A DNA stretch of 64,000 bases, from NCBI RefSeq assembly GCF_000299875.1, contig NZ_AMRK01000002.1, forward strand, positions 310,001-374,000, in the 5' to 3' direction. Made by a program: the position numbers and the translations under genes. Below are positions 27,625 to 35,583 of this stretch, in pieces (positions within the stretch are counted from its first letter, which is position 1; the number at the start of each line of letters is the position of its first letter). The stretch is from Celeribacter baekdonensis B30. GTDB lineage: Bacteria; Pseudomonadota; Alphaproteobacteria; Rhodobacterales; Rhodobacteraceae. The notes under the pieces are model-generated. The model was not told the DNA's origin. It did not search any database and saw nothing but the letters and a program-made list of their open reading frames with translations.

Positions 27625-28851
27625 ATGGTGAAAGACATGTCCGACGGAGCTTCTCACGCCCCCAACGTCTACGATGCCGAACCGATCCCCACCCCGGCCC
27701 GCGAAGAGGTCGAACGCCTGCTTTTGTCCGGCGATTTGTTCCGCTACACAGCCGCCAAAGACGCACCTGTGACGTTGCTCGAACAGGAATTCGCCGCCAT
27801 GTTGGGCGCGAAATATGCCCTCGCCGTTGCCTCTTGCTCCGCCGCTCTGTTCCTCTCACTCAAGGCACTCGACCTGCCCCGCGATGCGCGAGTGTTGATC
27901 CCGGCCTTTACCTTCGCCGCCGTGCCCTCCGCCATCGTTCATGCCAACTGCACACCGGTTTTGGTCGAATGCGGCGACAATTACCGTATTGATCTGGACG
28001 ATTTTCATGCCAAAATCGAAGGTGCCGACGCGGTGATGATCTCGCATATGCGCGGCCACACCTCCGATATGGACGCGATCAAAACCGCCTGTGACGCCAA
28101 AGGCATCCCGTTGATCGAAGACGCTGCCCATAGCCTTGGCACGGTTTGGGACGGGCAAAACATTGGCACAATCGGCAAAATCGGCTGTTTCTCCTTCCAG
28201 TCCTACAAACTTTTGAACGGCGGCGAAGGCGGGATCATGATCACCGACGATGCCGAAGTCTATGCCCGCGCCGTGATCATGTCCGGCGCCTATGAGCACA
28301 ACTGGGCCAAGCACAATCCGCAGCGCGACAATGCGCTTGTCGAGGCGTTTGACCGTTGGCAAAACAAGCTGCCGCTCTACAACACGCGACTGTCCAACAT
28401 GTCCGCCACTCTGGTGCGTCCGCAAATCACAGAAGTGCCGCGCCGTGTGGCCGATGGTCGTCGCAACCATGATTATGTCGCAGCATTGCTTGAGGCTTCG
28501 CCCTATCTGACTGTGCCCGCCAAGCTCGACAAAGAGGTCCGCGCCCCCGACAGTCTTCAGTTCAACTTGGTGGATTTCTCCCGCGAAGAAGCGCTGTCCT
28601 TTCAAAATGCCGCCAAAGCGCGTGGTGTCTCGGTTCAGGTCTTTGGCCTCTCCACCGACAACGCCCGCGCCTTTTGGAACTGGCAATTCCTGGGCGAAAC
28701 GCCCGAGTTGCCGAAAACCCGCGAGATGCTGTCCAAGGCCTGTGACACCCGCCTTCCGGCGCGGTTGCAACAGCCCGATCTCGACTTTATCGCTGACGCT
28801 TTGCTTGGTGCCGCCGAGGCGGTCAAAGGCGTGCGCGCCGCCGCCGAATAA
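27625..28851 (+). CDS. DegT/DnrJ/EryC1/StrS-family aminotransferase
   Basis: A 408-residue PLP-dependent enzyme. The aspartate that holds the cofactor is in LIEDAAHSLGT, and the Schiff-base lysine is in FQSYKLLNGGEGG. Family members usually aminate nucleotide-sugar ketones, but no sugar genes are nearby. The neighbour is the amine ligase operon, 170 bases upstream after a terminator. The role may thus be in amine or amino-acid metabolism. An alternate start is MSDGASH at 27637. Confidence 0.88.
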   Translation: MVKDMSDGASHAPNVYDAEPIPTPAREEVERLLLSGDLFRYTAAKDAPVTLLEQEFAAMLGAKYALAVASCSAALFLSLKALDLPRDARVLIPAFTFAAVPSAIVHANCTPVLVECGDNYRIDLDDFHAKIEGADAVMISHMRGHTSDMDAIKTACDAKGIPLIEDAAHSLGTVWDGQNIGTIGKIGCFSFQSYKLLNGGEGGIMITDDAEVYARAVIMSGAYEHNWAKHNPQRDNALVEAFDRWQNKLPLYNTRLSNMSATLVRPQITEVPRRVADGRRNHDYVAALLEASPYLTVPAKLDKEVRAPDSLQFNLVDFSREEALSFQNAAKARGVSVQVFGLSTDNARAFWNWQFLGETPELPKTREMLSKACDTRLPARLQQPDLDFIADALLGAAEAVKGVRAAAE

Positions 28852-28873
28852 GCACGTTCAGTTTAAAAATCAG

Positions 28874-28902
28874 AAACGCCGCCCGGCATCTGGGCGGCGT
28901 TT
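28874..28902. terminator. Terminator between aminotransferase and LysR genes
   Basis: A perfect 11-bp hairpin, AAACGCCGCCC with GGGCGGCGTTT around a seven-base loop, lies between convergent genes and can act on both strands. Confidence 0.8.
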
Positions 28903-28905
28903 GCG

Positions 28906-29850
28906 TTAGAGCAGTTTGACGTACCCCTCAAGCCATGGGTTGGCCGCGACCAAGGGTGTGACCACCTGATCCTGCAACAAGGGACGCAAACGCGTGGCGA
29001 TTTCGCTGGCCATCTCGGACACACCATCCCGGCGCACGGTCAGGGAAATCCGACGCGACAGCGGCGTCGTCGGCAACGGGATCACCTCAATCGCTCTGGC
29101 ATATCGCCCGGCATTGAGCACCCCCAGAGACGACAGGATCGTCCACCCGGTGCCCCCCGCCACCATCGCCAACATGGCGCGGTAACTGTCCAATTCAAAC
29201 CGCTGGGTCAGCCGCATTCCCTGTTCTGACAGGTGATGGGCCACCATCCGCCCCATCGCATGACGACGGGTGTATTGGATCAGCGGCAGGGTGTGGATCG
29301 CCTCGCGATGGCCCTTTGGCACCACCCCAACGAACGGGTCTTGCAACATCGGATGGCTTTCGCGCCAATCCTCAGCCACCTCCAATTCGGCGGCAACAAT
29401 CACGTCAAGAGCCCGGTGTTCCAACCGGTCGAGCAGCCGATGCGACGGGCCGGTTTCCAATTCAAACCGGGTGTTGGTCAACGTGTCGGCCATCTGTGCG
29501 ATCAGCAAAGGTGTGACACTCGATTCAAAATCCTCGACCATGCCGAGGCGCAATTGGCCCAATTGGCTGAGGTCCAGACCGGCAATTTCAGAACGCGCGC
29601 GCGCCGCTTCCAACAGGATCGTTTGCGCCCGTTTGCGCAACACCCGGCCCGCGGGCGTCAGGCTCATCGGCCGCTCGCGCCGGTTCATCAATTCGGTGCC
29701 CAGCGCGGTTTCGAGGTTTGAGATTTGTTGCGATATGGCCGAGGGCGAGGCCCCTAACCGCTTGGCCGCCGCAGAGACCGACCCCTCCTCGGACACGGCC
29801 AAAAACACCTCAACCCCCCAAAGCGTCAACCGCCCAACCTTGTCACTCAT
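28906..29850 (-). CDS. LysR-family transcriptional regulator
   Basis: A 314-residue LysR protein: helix-turn-helix AVSEEGSVSAAAKRLGASPSAISQQI near residues 17-43, then a substrate-binding domain from about residue 95. The N-terminal MSDKVGRLTLWGVEVFLAV is typical. It faces the aminotransferase gene end-on, so the operon upstream is a plausible but unproven target. The effector is unknown. Confidence 0.9.
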   Translation of the reverse strand: MSDKVGRLTLWGVEVFLAVSEEGSVSAAAKRLGASPSAISQQISNLETALGTELMNRRERPMSLTPAGRVLRKRAQTILLEAARARSEIAGLDLSQLGQLRLGMVEDFESSVTPLLIAQMADTLTNTRFELETGPSHRLLDRLEHRALDVIVAAELEVAEDWRESHPMLQDPFVGVVPKGHREAIHTLPLIQYTRRHAMGRMVAHHLSEQGMRLTQRFELDSYRAMLAMVAGGTGWTILSSLGVLNAGRYARAIEVIPLPTTPLSRRISLTVRRDGVSEMASEIATRLRPLLQDQVVTPLVAANPWLEGYVKLL

Positions 29851-29960
29851 CGCGCTGCGTCACCCTTTTGGTGTTTGATCTCGTGTTGATCGCAAGCCTA
29901 GGGGGTGCTGTGCGGGCTGTCACCCGCCGAATCGATGGGGACCGTCATTCATGCCGCAAT

Positions 29961-29994
29961 TGCAAAACAAAGCCCCGCCGATTGGGCGGGGCTT
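29961..29994 (-). terminator. phaR terminator
   Basis: On the minus strand a 10-bp stem, AAGCCCCGCC/GGCGGGGCTT, is followed by TTGTTTTGC. It lies just after phaR. Confidence 0.85.
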
Positions 29995-30024
29995 GTCGCG
30001 ATCAGCAGATCAAACGGGTCGCAT

Positions 30025-30588
30025 TTATTGCAGTTTGGACAGCTTGTCCTGAAGCTCGGCGAGTTGCTTTTTGATCTCACCCAGATCTTCTTTGCCCTCA
30101 GCCGCAGCTTCGGCTTTCGGCGCGGTCCAATTCGATCCAAGCCCACTGCCCAAGCCCCCTGTCATTGCTTTCAGGAAGGCCTCTTGTTGCGCTTGCAGCG
30201 CTTCAAATCCTGGCAAACTGGTGCCAAAATTTTGCATCACCTGCTCTTGGCCATGGCGGAGCATTTCAAAACTCTGCGCCAAAAATTGCGGCACAACGGA
30301 TTGAATATCCGTGGTGTAGCTGCGCACAAGATCGGTCAGGACATTGAGCGGCAACACGCTTTCACCGCGGCTTTCATGTTCCGCGATGATCTGCAAAAGA
30401 TACTGACGGGTCAAATCATCCCCGGATTTCAGATCAACGATCTGCACATCCCGCCCCTCGCGGATAAATCCCGCGATGTCCTCCAGCGTGACATAATCAG
30501 ACGTCTCAGTGTTATAGAGGCGACGCGACGCATAGCGTTTGATCAACAACGTCGCGGTTTTATCATATGTTTTTTTTTCGGCGGCCAT
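30025..30588 (-). CDS. phaR: PhaR, PHB synthesis repressor
   Basis: The 187-residue PHB-responsive repressor has the DNA-binding PHB_acc_N domain (LLIKRYASRRLYNTETSDYVTLEDIAGFIREG, key part RYASRRLYNTETSDYVTL) and PHB_acc domains (DLTRQYLLQIIAEHES). The Gln-rich tail (FLKAMTGG, then KKQLAELQDKLSKL) may coil. PhaR binds its operators until PHB is made, then moves to the granule and lets phasin be expressed. It follows phaP with a terminator between, so it has its own promoter. Confidence 0.95.
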   Translation of the reverse strand: MAAEKKTYDKTATLLIKRYASRRLYNTETSDYVTLEDIAGFIREGRDVQIVDLKSGDDLTRQYLLQIIAEHESRGESVLPLNVLTDLVRSYTTDIQSVVPQFLAQSFEMLRHGQEQVMQNFGTSLPGFEALQAQQEAFLKAMTGGLGSGLGSNWTAPKAEAAAEGKEDLGEIKKQLAELQDKLSKLQ

Positions 30589-30725
30589 TCTGGGCTCCCC
30601 TCCCTTATTGGCATTGCAGCGAGCCTAAGCGACGGATTTTCCAAAAGCAAAAGAAATCCCCACCAAACCGATACCGCTATCATGTCGAGGGGGCCAAACC
30701 GGCGTGACCAAGGCCACTTTGCGCA

Positions 30726-30741
30726 TTCTGCATCGCGGCAT
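30726..30741. promoter_or_regulatory. Weak PhaR-box-like sequence before phaR
   Basis: CTGC-ATC-GCGG at 30728-30738 differs by one base from the CTGC-N3-GCAG form that PhaR proteins bind. It lies in the phaR upstream region and may serve autoregulation, which is known for PhaR of relatives. It could be chance. Confidence 0.25.
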
Positions 30742-30760
30742 AAACCCGAAGGCACACCAA

Positions 30761-30793
30761 GAAAAATGGGCCCCCAAAAGGAGGCCCATTTCT
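30761..30793 (-). terminator. phaP terminator
   Basis: On the minus strand AATGGGCC pairs with GGCCCATT and is followed by TTTTTC. It lies between phaP and phaR. Confidence 0.82.
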
Positions 30794-30853
30794 GATGCGG
30801 CGGGGTCAGGGAGGCGAACCCCGCGCGCGAATGCTGTCGTTAAACCCGAGACC

Positions 30854-31303
30854 TTAGGCGGCCGGGGTTGTGACTTTTTTCGCAGCTTTGGTCATTTCGT
30901 CTGTCGCTTTTTTCGCGGCAGCGGTCATGTCTTCGCCTGCGTCTTTGCCGGCTGCGAGCATCAGTTCAACGGTTTCCATCTGAACTTTTTTCGCAACTTC
31001 CGCGAAAGCGGCCATGTTTTCAGCAGCCAATTCAGCCTGAGCGGAAGCGAAATCGGTGACCGCTTTGGTGTAATCGGTCGGCTCTTCTTTCACAGAGGCC
31101 ACGACAGAAGCTTTTGCGAGAACTTCTTTGGTCCATTTGGAGGAAATCTCGGTGGATTTCTCAGCCGCTTCGAGAGCCACTTTGGCCATTTTCTCACCAA
31201 GCGATGCTTGGGTTTTGAACGCGTCCTGCATTGCGGACATGTCCATCGGGAAATTGCCCATCATGTCTTTCATCATCTTGGTGAAGTCATCAGTTTTAGC
31301 CAT
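30854..31303 (-). CDS. phaP: PhaP, phasin
   Basis: The 149-residue phasin is an amphipathic, Ala/Lys/Glu-rich helix protein (ALEAAEKSTEISSKWTKEV, QAELAAENMAAFAEVAKK) that coats PHB granules. It starts MAKTDDFTKMMKDMM with an AAAGGA ribosome-binding site seven bases before. The gene lies between phaC and phaR with its own upstream operator region. It is usually the most abundant granule protein and the main PhaR target. Confidence 0.92.
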   Translation of the reverse strand: MAKTDDFTKMMKDMMGNFPMDMSAMQDAFKTQASLGEKMAKVALEAAEKSTEISSKWTKEVLAKASVVASVKEEPTDYTKAVTDFASAQAELAAENMAAFAEVAKKVQMETVELMLAAGKDAGEDMTAAAKKATDEMTKAAKKVTTPAA

Positions 31304-31388
31304 GTCACAGTCCTTTGCGGTTACTAAATAAGCGGTCCGATCCGGTGTGCCGCTCTGAATTCGTTACAGACCGGCGTTCGATGTCGCT

Positions 31389-31454
31389 CTGCACTTGCAA
31401 ACAGAATATGCATGCTGCGGCGCAGAAAATCAAGTGTTTTATGCTGCGCCGCAG
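31389..31454. promoter_or_regulatory. PhaR operator array between phaC and phaP
   Basis: Two perfect palindromes, CTGCGGCGCAG at 31415-31425 and CTGCGCCGCAG at 31444-31454, are 29 bases apart centre to centre. A third imperfect box, CTGC-ACTT-GCAA, is at 31389-31400. They fit the published PhaR site form CTGC-N3/4-GCAG. They lie 86 to 151 bases before the phaP start, so they should repress phaP. Confidence 0.75.
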
Positions 31455-31478
31455 AAAAATACCCAAAACAACGTAGAT

Positions 31479-33284
31479 TCAGGGTGTTGCCTGTGACGCA
31501 ACGTAATCGCCCGGAGCCGGACCCAATGTCGCACGCCCCGAATCACCCGGATGACGCGCTGGGACCATTTTACCCGCCTTAGATGACAACCAGTTTTCCC
31601 AACGCGGCCACCAAGAGCCTTGATGAAAATCGGCCCCCGCTTTCCACTCCTGCGGCGACAGTGTCAGATCGCTGTTGGTGTAGTGGCCGTATTTCTTTTT
31701 CGATGGCGGATTGACGATCCCGGCAATATGCCCGGATTCAGACAGGATGAAGGTTTTGTTCTTCGACCCCATCTGACGCACCCCATTATAGGAACTGGTC
31801 CAGGCCGCGATGTGATCGGTCTCACAACCAATGGCGCAAAGCGGCACGTCCACGTCGCTGAGATGCACCTTGGTTCCGGCAATCGGGAAACCCGTGGTCG
31901 ACAGCTCATCGCGCTGGCACAGACCACGCAGATACTCGACCGCCATCCGCCCCGGAAGGTTGGTGGCATCGCCATTCCAGTACAAAAGATCAAAGGCAGG
32001 CGGCGCCTCCCCCATCATATAGGAGCGGATCGCGGGCTGATAAATCAGATCGTTGGCACGCAGGTAAGAGAAAGTGCGGTTCATATAAAGCGACTTCATC
32101 AAACCGGTGCGTTCCGCCTCCGCCTCGATTCCATCGACGAAATCATCGTCCAAAAACACCCCAACCTCCCCCTGATCGGCAAAATCGGTCAGGGTGGTAA
32201 AGAAGGTGGCGGATTTGATCGACTTGTCGCCGCGTTGTTTCATCAACCCCAAAGTGATCGCCAACGTCGTGCCCGCGATACAATAGCCGATCACATTGAT
32301 CTTGGCTTCTTTGGTGATCTCTTTGACCTGAGCGATGGCGGTCAAAAATCCCTCTTCGACATAGGTGTCCATGCCGACATCGGCATAGCTTTCGTCGGGG
32401 TTGACCCAAGAGACGACAAAGACGGTGTAACCCTGCTCCACCACCCATTTGATCAACGAGTTCTGTTCGCGCAGATCGAGAATGTAGAATTTGTTGATCC
32501 ATGGCGGAAAGATCAAAAGCGGGGTCTTATGAACCTCATTGGTCAAAGGCGCGTATTGGATCAGCTCAAACATCCGGTTGCGAAACACCACCTCGCCCTT
32601 TGAAGTGCCGATGTTTTTACCAACTTTAAAGGCGGCCTTGTCGGCCAGGTTCACAATCGCCTCACCTTGGTGCTCCTCAAGGTCGCGCACAAGGTTTTCC
32701 AAACCGCGCACCAAGCTTTCGCCATTGGTGTCGATCGCCTGCTGCAATGCATCCGGGTTGGTCGCCAGGAAATTGGTTGGCGACATCATATCAATGATTT
32801 GGCGAGTGAAATAATCGACGCGGCGGCGTTCACGGTCTTCCATCACCTCAAGATCGCTCACAGCGGTTTCAATCGCCTCGGCGTTCATCTTGTATTGCTG
32901 TTTGATAAAATTGAAATACGGGTTGTTGTCCCAAACCGGATTGGCGAACCGGCGATCCTGAGGGGTCTCGTCCGGCGGCGGGCTCATATCCCCCTTCGCC
33001 AACCGATGTTGGGCATCGACAAAATGTTTTAACGTTTTGCCCCAATGCCCGACCTGATGTTCGATCACCCGCGCCGGGTTGTTCATCATTTCGGCCATAT
33101 AGGCCGCAGCGGCTTTCATGAATAATTCTTGGTTCGGCCCCTGCAACGACTGCGGCACAGGCTTTTTTTGGGCCAGCGCTGTGATCAACCGTTGTGACAG
33201 AGCTTCTATCTTTGCGATATTCGCGTTCAATACCTCAAATTCTTGCGGTTTGTCTTGCGTTTTGACATCTCCATCCCCTGTCAT
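31479..33284 (-). CDS. phaC: Class I poly(3-hydroxyalkanoate) synthase
   Basis: The 601-residue synthase polymerises (R)-3-hydroxybutyryl-CoA into PHB at the granule surface. The nucleophile is Cys335 in GYCIAGTT, the lipase-like box of the family. An N-terminal domain of about 200 residues and the alpha/beta hydrolase domain (PLLIFPPWINKFYILDL, then EQGYTVFVVSWVNPD) are normal. The His and Asp partners lie in SGHIAGIVNPP and in a CETDHIA region. The start at 33284 (MTGDGDV) is preferred; an in-frame ATG at 33302 is possible. It is divergent from phaZ. Confidence 0.95.
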   Translation of the reverse strand: MTGDGDVKTQDKPQEFEVLNANIAKIEALSQRLITALAQKKPVPQSLQGPNQELFMKAAAAYMAEMMNNPARVIEHQVGHWGKTLKHFVDAQHRLAKGDMSPPPDETPQDRRFANPVWDNNPYFNFIKQQYKMNAEAIETAVSDLEVMEDRERRRVDYFTRQIIDMMSPTNFLATNPDALQQAIDTNGESLVRGLENLVRDLEEHQGEAIVNLADKAAFKVGKNIGTSKGEVVFRNRMFELIQYAPLTNEVHKTPLLIFPPWINKFYILDLREQNSLIKWVVEQGYTVFVVSWVNPDESYADVGMDTYVEEGFLTAIAQVKEITKEAKINVIGYCIAGTTLAITLGLMKQRGDKSIKSATFFTTLTDFADQGEVGVFLDDDFVDGIEAEAERTGLMKSLYMNRTFSYLRANDLIYQPAIRSYMMGEAPPAFDLLYWNGDATNLPGRMAVEYLRGLCQRDELSTTGFPIAGTKVHLSDVDVPLCAIGCETDHIAAWTSSYNGVRQMGSKNKTFILSESGHIAGIVNPPSKKKYGHYTNSDLTLSPQEWKAGADFHQGSWWPRWENWLSSKAGKMVPARHPGDSGRATLGPAPGDYVASQATP

Positions 33285-33303
33285 CTCGCCTCTTCCCTCC
33301 ATT

Positions 33304-33330
33304 TTGCACTTGCAGCATGACAAAATGCTG
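33304..33330. promoter_or_regulatory. Putative PhaR sites between phaC and phaZ
   Basis: TTGC-ACTT-GCAG (33304-33315, one mismatch from the PhaR form) is followed by CAGCAT-N6-ATGCTG (33313-33330). The 10-base core TGCACTTGCA recurs in the phaP region. It sits in the divergent phaC/phaZ promoter area just before phaC. Confidence 0.4.
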
Positions 33331-33430
33331 TAAGACTATATAAACTACGATAGCGATAGAGAGGACTGGTGGGAAGGCGCTGATGCGCCCTTATCTCACA
33401 AGACTCAAACGAGACACCAAGGAGTGACGC

Positions 33431-34735
33431 ATGCGATTTATGGCGACCTATGATTTCATGGAGACGATGCGCAACACCAACCAATGGCTTGGGGCCTCGG
33501 CCTTGGCGCTTGGCTCCTACCCGGCCATGGCGATGGTGCCCAATCCCGCGATCCAATGGCTCACCGCCTGGGGTCAGGTGACCGAACGCTCCTTTGCACG
33601 TATGGCGGCCAAACCCGACTGGGGCATTCAATCCGTGGTCGGCGAAGATGGCCGCGATCATATCGTCGACATCGAAGTCGAAGTGTCCAAGGCCTTTGGC
33701 GACCTGATCCATTTCAAGGTTCAGGGTCGCAAGGAAATGGCCCGCAAAGTGCTGCTCGTGGCCCCCATGTCCGGCCATTACGCCACACTGCTGCGCTCGA
33801 CCGTCGTATCCCTTTTGCCCGATTGCGAACTCTACATCACCGACTGGCACAACGCCCGCGACATCCCCGTGTCCGAAGGCAAATTCGATGTTGAGGATTA
33901 CACCCTCTACCTTGTTGATTTCATGAAATATCTGGGGCCACAAATCCACGTCATCGCGGTCTGTCAACCGGCCCCGCTGACCCTGGCCGCGACCGCGTAT
34001 CTGGCCGAAGAAGACCCCAAAGCGCAACCGCGCAGCCTGACCTTGATCGGCGGGCCGATTGACCCGGACGCGACCCCGACCGAAGTCACCGACTTTGGCA
34101 ACCGCATCACCATGGGCCAGCTTGAACAAAGCATGATCCAGCGCGTGGGCTATAAATACAAAGGTGTGGGCCGCAAGGTCTATCCGGGCCTGTTGCAGCT
34201 CAGTTCTTTCATCGCGATGAATTCCGAGAGCCACACCAAAGCCTTCAAAGATCAAATCAACCGCGTCGCCAAAGGCGAAGCCTCGGATCACGACAAGCAC
34301 AATAAATTCTACGACGAATACCTCGCCGTGATGGACATGACCGGCGAATTCTACCTCTCGACCGTCGAGCGGATTTTCAAAGGTCTTGAGATCGCCAAAA
34401 ACGAATTCGTCGTCGCGGGCAAACGCGTCGATATCGGAAAAATCACCGATGTCGCGGTCAAAACCGTTGAGGGCGAGAACGACGACATCTCGGCGCCGGG
34501 CCAATGTGTTGCGGCGCTGCGGCTTTGCACTGGTCTGCCGGACAGCAAAAAAGCCTGGCATTTGGAACCGGGCGCCGGTCACTACGGGATTTTCGCGGGC
34601 AAGAGCTGGCGCAACAACATTCGGCCCTTGGTGCTTGATTTCATCGACGCCAACTCGGGTCCGCGTGTGGTTGCCGGCAAAGACACCACACGCCCAAGCA
34701 CTGCCGCCAAAGCAAAGACCAAAGCGGCGGGGTAA
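33431..34735 (+). CDS. phaZ: Intracellular PHB depolymerase
   Basis: The 434-residue PhaZ degrades native PHB granules. The N-terminus TYDFMETMRNTNQWLGASAL and the catalytic nucleophile Cys in IAVCQPAPLTL match the PhaZa1 type, which uses Cys instead of Ser. PHB_depo_C (FYLSTVERIFKG) and the C-terminal GAGHYGIFAGKSWRNNI with the catalytic His follow. GGAG seven bases upstream supports the ATG at 33431. It is divergent from phaC, so synthesis and breakdown are controlled from one region. Confidence 0.95.
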   Translation: MRFMATYDFMETMRNTNQWLGASALALGSYPAMAMVPNPAIQWLTAWGQVTERSFARMAAKPDWGIQSVVGEDGRDHIVDIEVEVSKAFGDLIHFKVQGRKEMARKVLLVAPMSGHYATLLRSTVVSLLPDCELYITDWHNARDIPVSEGKFDVEDYTLYLVDFMKYLGPQIHVIAVCQPAPLTLAATAYLAEEDPKAQPRSLTLIGGPIDPDATPTEVTDFGNRITMGQLEQSMIQRVGYKYKGVGRKVYPGLLQLSSFIAMNSESHTKAFKDQINRVAKGEASDHDKHNKFYDEYLAVMDMTGEFYLSTVERIFKGLEIAKNEFVVAGKRVDIGKITDVAVKTVEGENDDISAPGQCVAALRLCTGLPDSKKAWHLEPGAGHYGIFAGKSWRNNIRPLVLDFIDANSGPRVVAGKDTTRPSTAAKAKTKAAG

Positions 34736-34738
34736 TCT

Positions 34739-34800
34739 GGCCGGACAATACTCAAAACCGGCGGCCTTTTTGTCCACATGGTGCCGCTTTTGAGTATTGG
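34739..34800 (+). terminator. phaZ 3' hairpin with 12-bp inverted repeat
   Basis: A short GC stem (GGCCG/CGGCC at 34739-34743 and 34762-34766) is followed by T5, an ordinary terminator for phaZ. Overlapping it is a perfect 12-bp inverted repeat (CAATACTCAAAA 34746-34757, TTTTGAGTATTG 34788-34799) with an inner 5-bp stem. The two structures exclude each other. Confidence 0.6.
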
Positions 34801-34817
34801 CGCAGCAATGAAGACGC

Positions 34818-35543
34818 TTAGCGCAACACCAATGGTGCCTCGGCCTCCAGCCATGTTCTGAACGCCCGTGACACGGTTTTGGGCGCTTCCAACATCGGCA
34901 GATGTCCGGCCTTTTCAATCAACACCAATTGCGCGCGTGGCATCAACTGGGCGATGAAATCCTGCCGTCGGGCCGGACAAATCGTATCGGCCACACCGCC
35001 AATCACCAGCGCCGGAAGCCGCGCGCGCCGGAGCACATTTTGCAAATCCGGGCGGCGTTGCAAAATGCGCGATTGGGTCAGATAGGTCTCAGCCCCGGCC
35101 TCCATCGCCATATCAAGCCAATAGTCGCGAATGGCATGACGATGCGGCGAATCAAACAGCGCCGTGCTGGGCAATTCCTCCAAAAGCGCCTCGCCAAAAC
35201 GGCCGGTTTTGGCCTTGATCATCCGCGGCTCGCGGGCGGCTGCGGCGTTGGGCGGTTCGGCTTGCGCGGATGCCGAAATCAACGCCAGTCGCGTCACCCG
35301 TCCGGGCGCGCGGCGCAACATCTCTGTTGCCACCGACGCGCCCAGATCATGCCCCGCCAACGCAAATTTCGGCGGCGCGACGGCCAGAACATAATCCGCC
35401 ATCTCCGCCAAGCTCACCCCTTTGAGCGGCGCGACCATCACGGCGTGATCTCGACTCAAATCATTGATTTGATCGGCAAACACCCGGCCATCCGCAAGAA
35501 ATCCGGGGAGAAACACTAAGCTTTCCGTCATCGGTTTGGTCAT
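34818..35543 (-). CDS. Alpha/beta hydrolase with Asp at the nucleophile elbow
   Basis: The 241-residue protein has an alpha/beta hydrolase fold (LVFLPGFLADGRVFADQI, then the elbow ALAGHDLGAS, and the C-terminal VIGGVADTICP and EKAGHLPMLEAP with the Asp and His). The elbow has Asp66, not Ser. Asp nucleophiles occur in haloalkane and haloacetate dehalogenases and epoxide hydrolases; this protein is not otherwise a clear member. Start 35543 (MTKPMTES) is likely. It is 40 bases after the next hydrolase gene, so they are one operon. Confidence 0.85.
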   Translation of the reverse strand: MTKPMTESLVFLPGFLADGRVFADQINDLSRDHAVMVAPLKGVSLAEMADYVLAVAPPKFALAGHDLGASVATEMLRRAPGRVTRLALISASAQAEPPNAAAAREPRMIKAKTGRFGEALLEELPSTALFDSPHRHAIRDYWLDMAMEAGAETYLTQSRILQRRPDLQNVLRRARLPALVIGGVADTICPARRQDFIAQLMPRAQLVLIEKAGHLPMLEAPKTVSRAFRTWLEAEAPLVLR

Positions 35544-35583
35544 CCTGCCGGGGTCATGCCCCAAATTTGTCTCGGCGCGGGGA

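Noticed and set aside
33281-34918. 545-codon antisense frame over phaZ
   Set aside because: PhaZ is a clear family member in the other strand. The antisense product has no recognisable fold.
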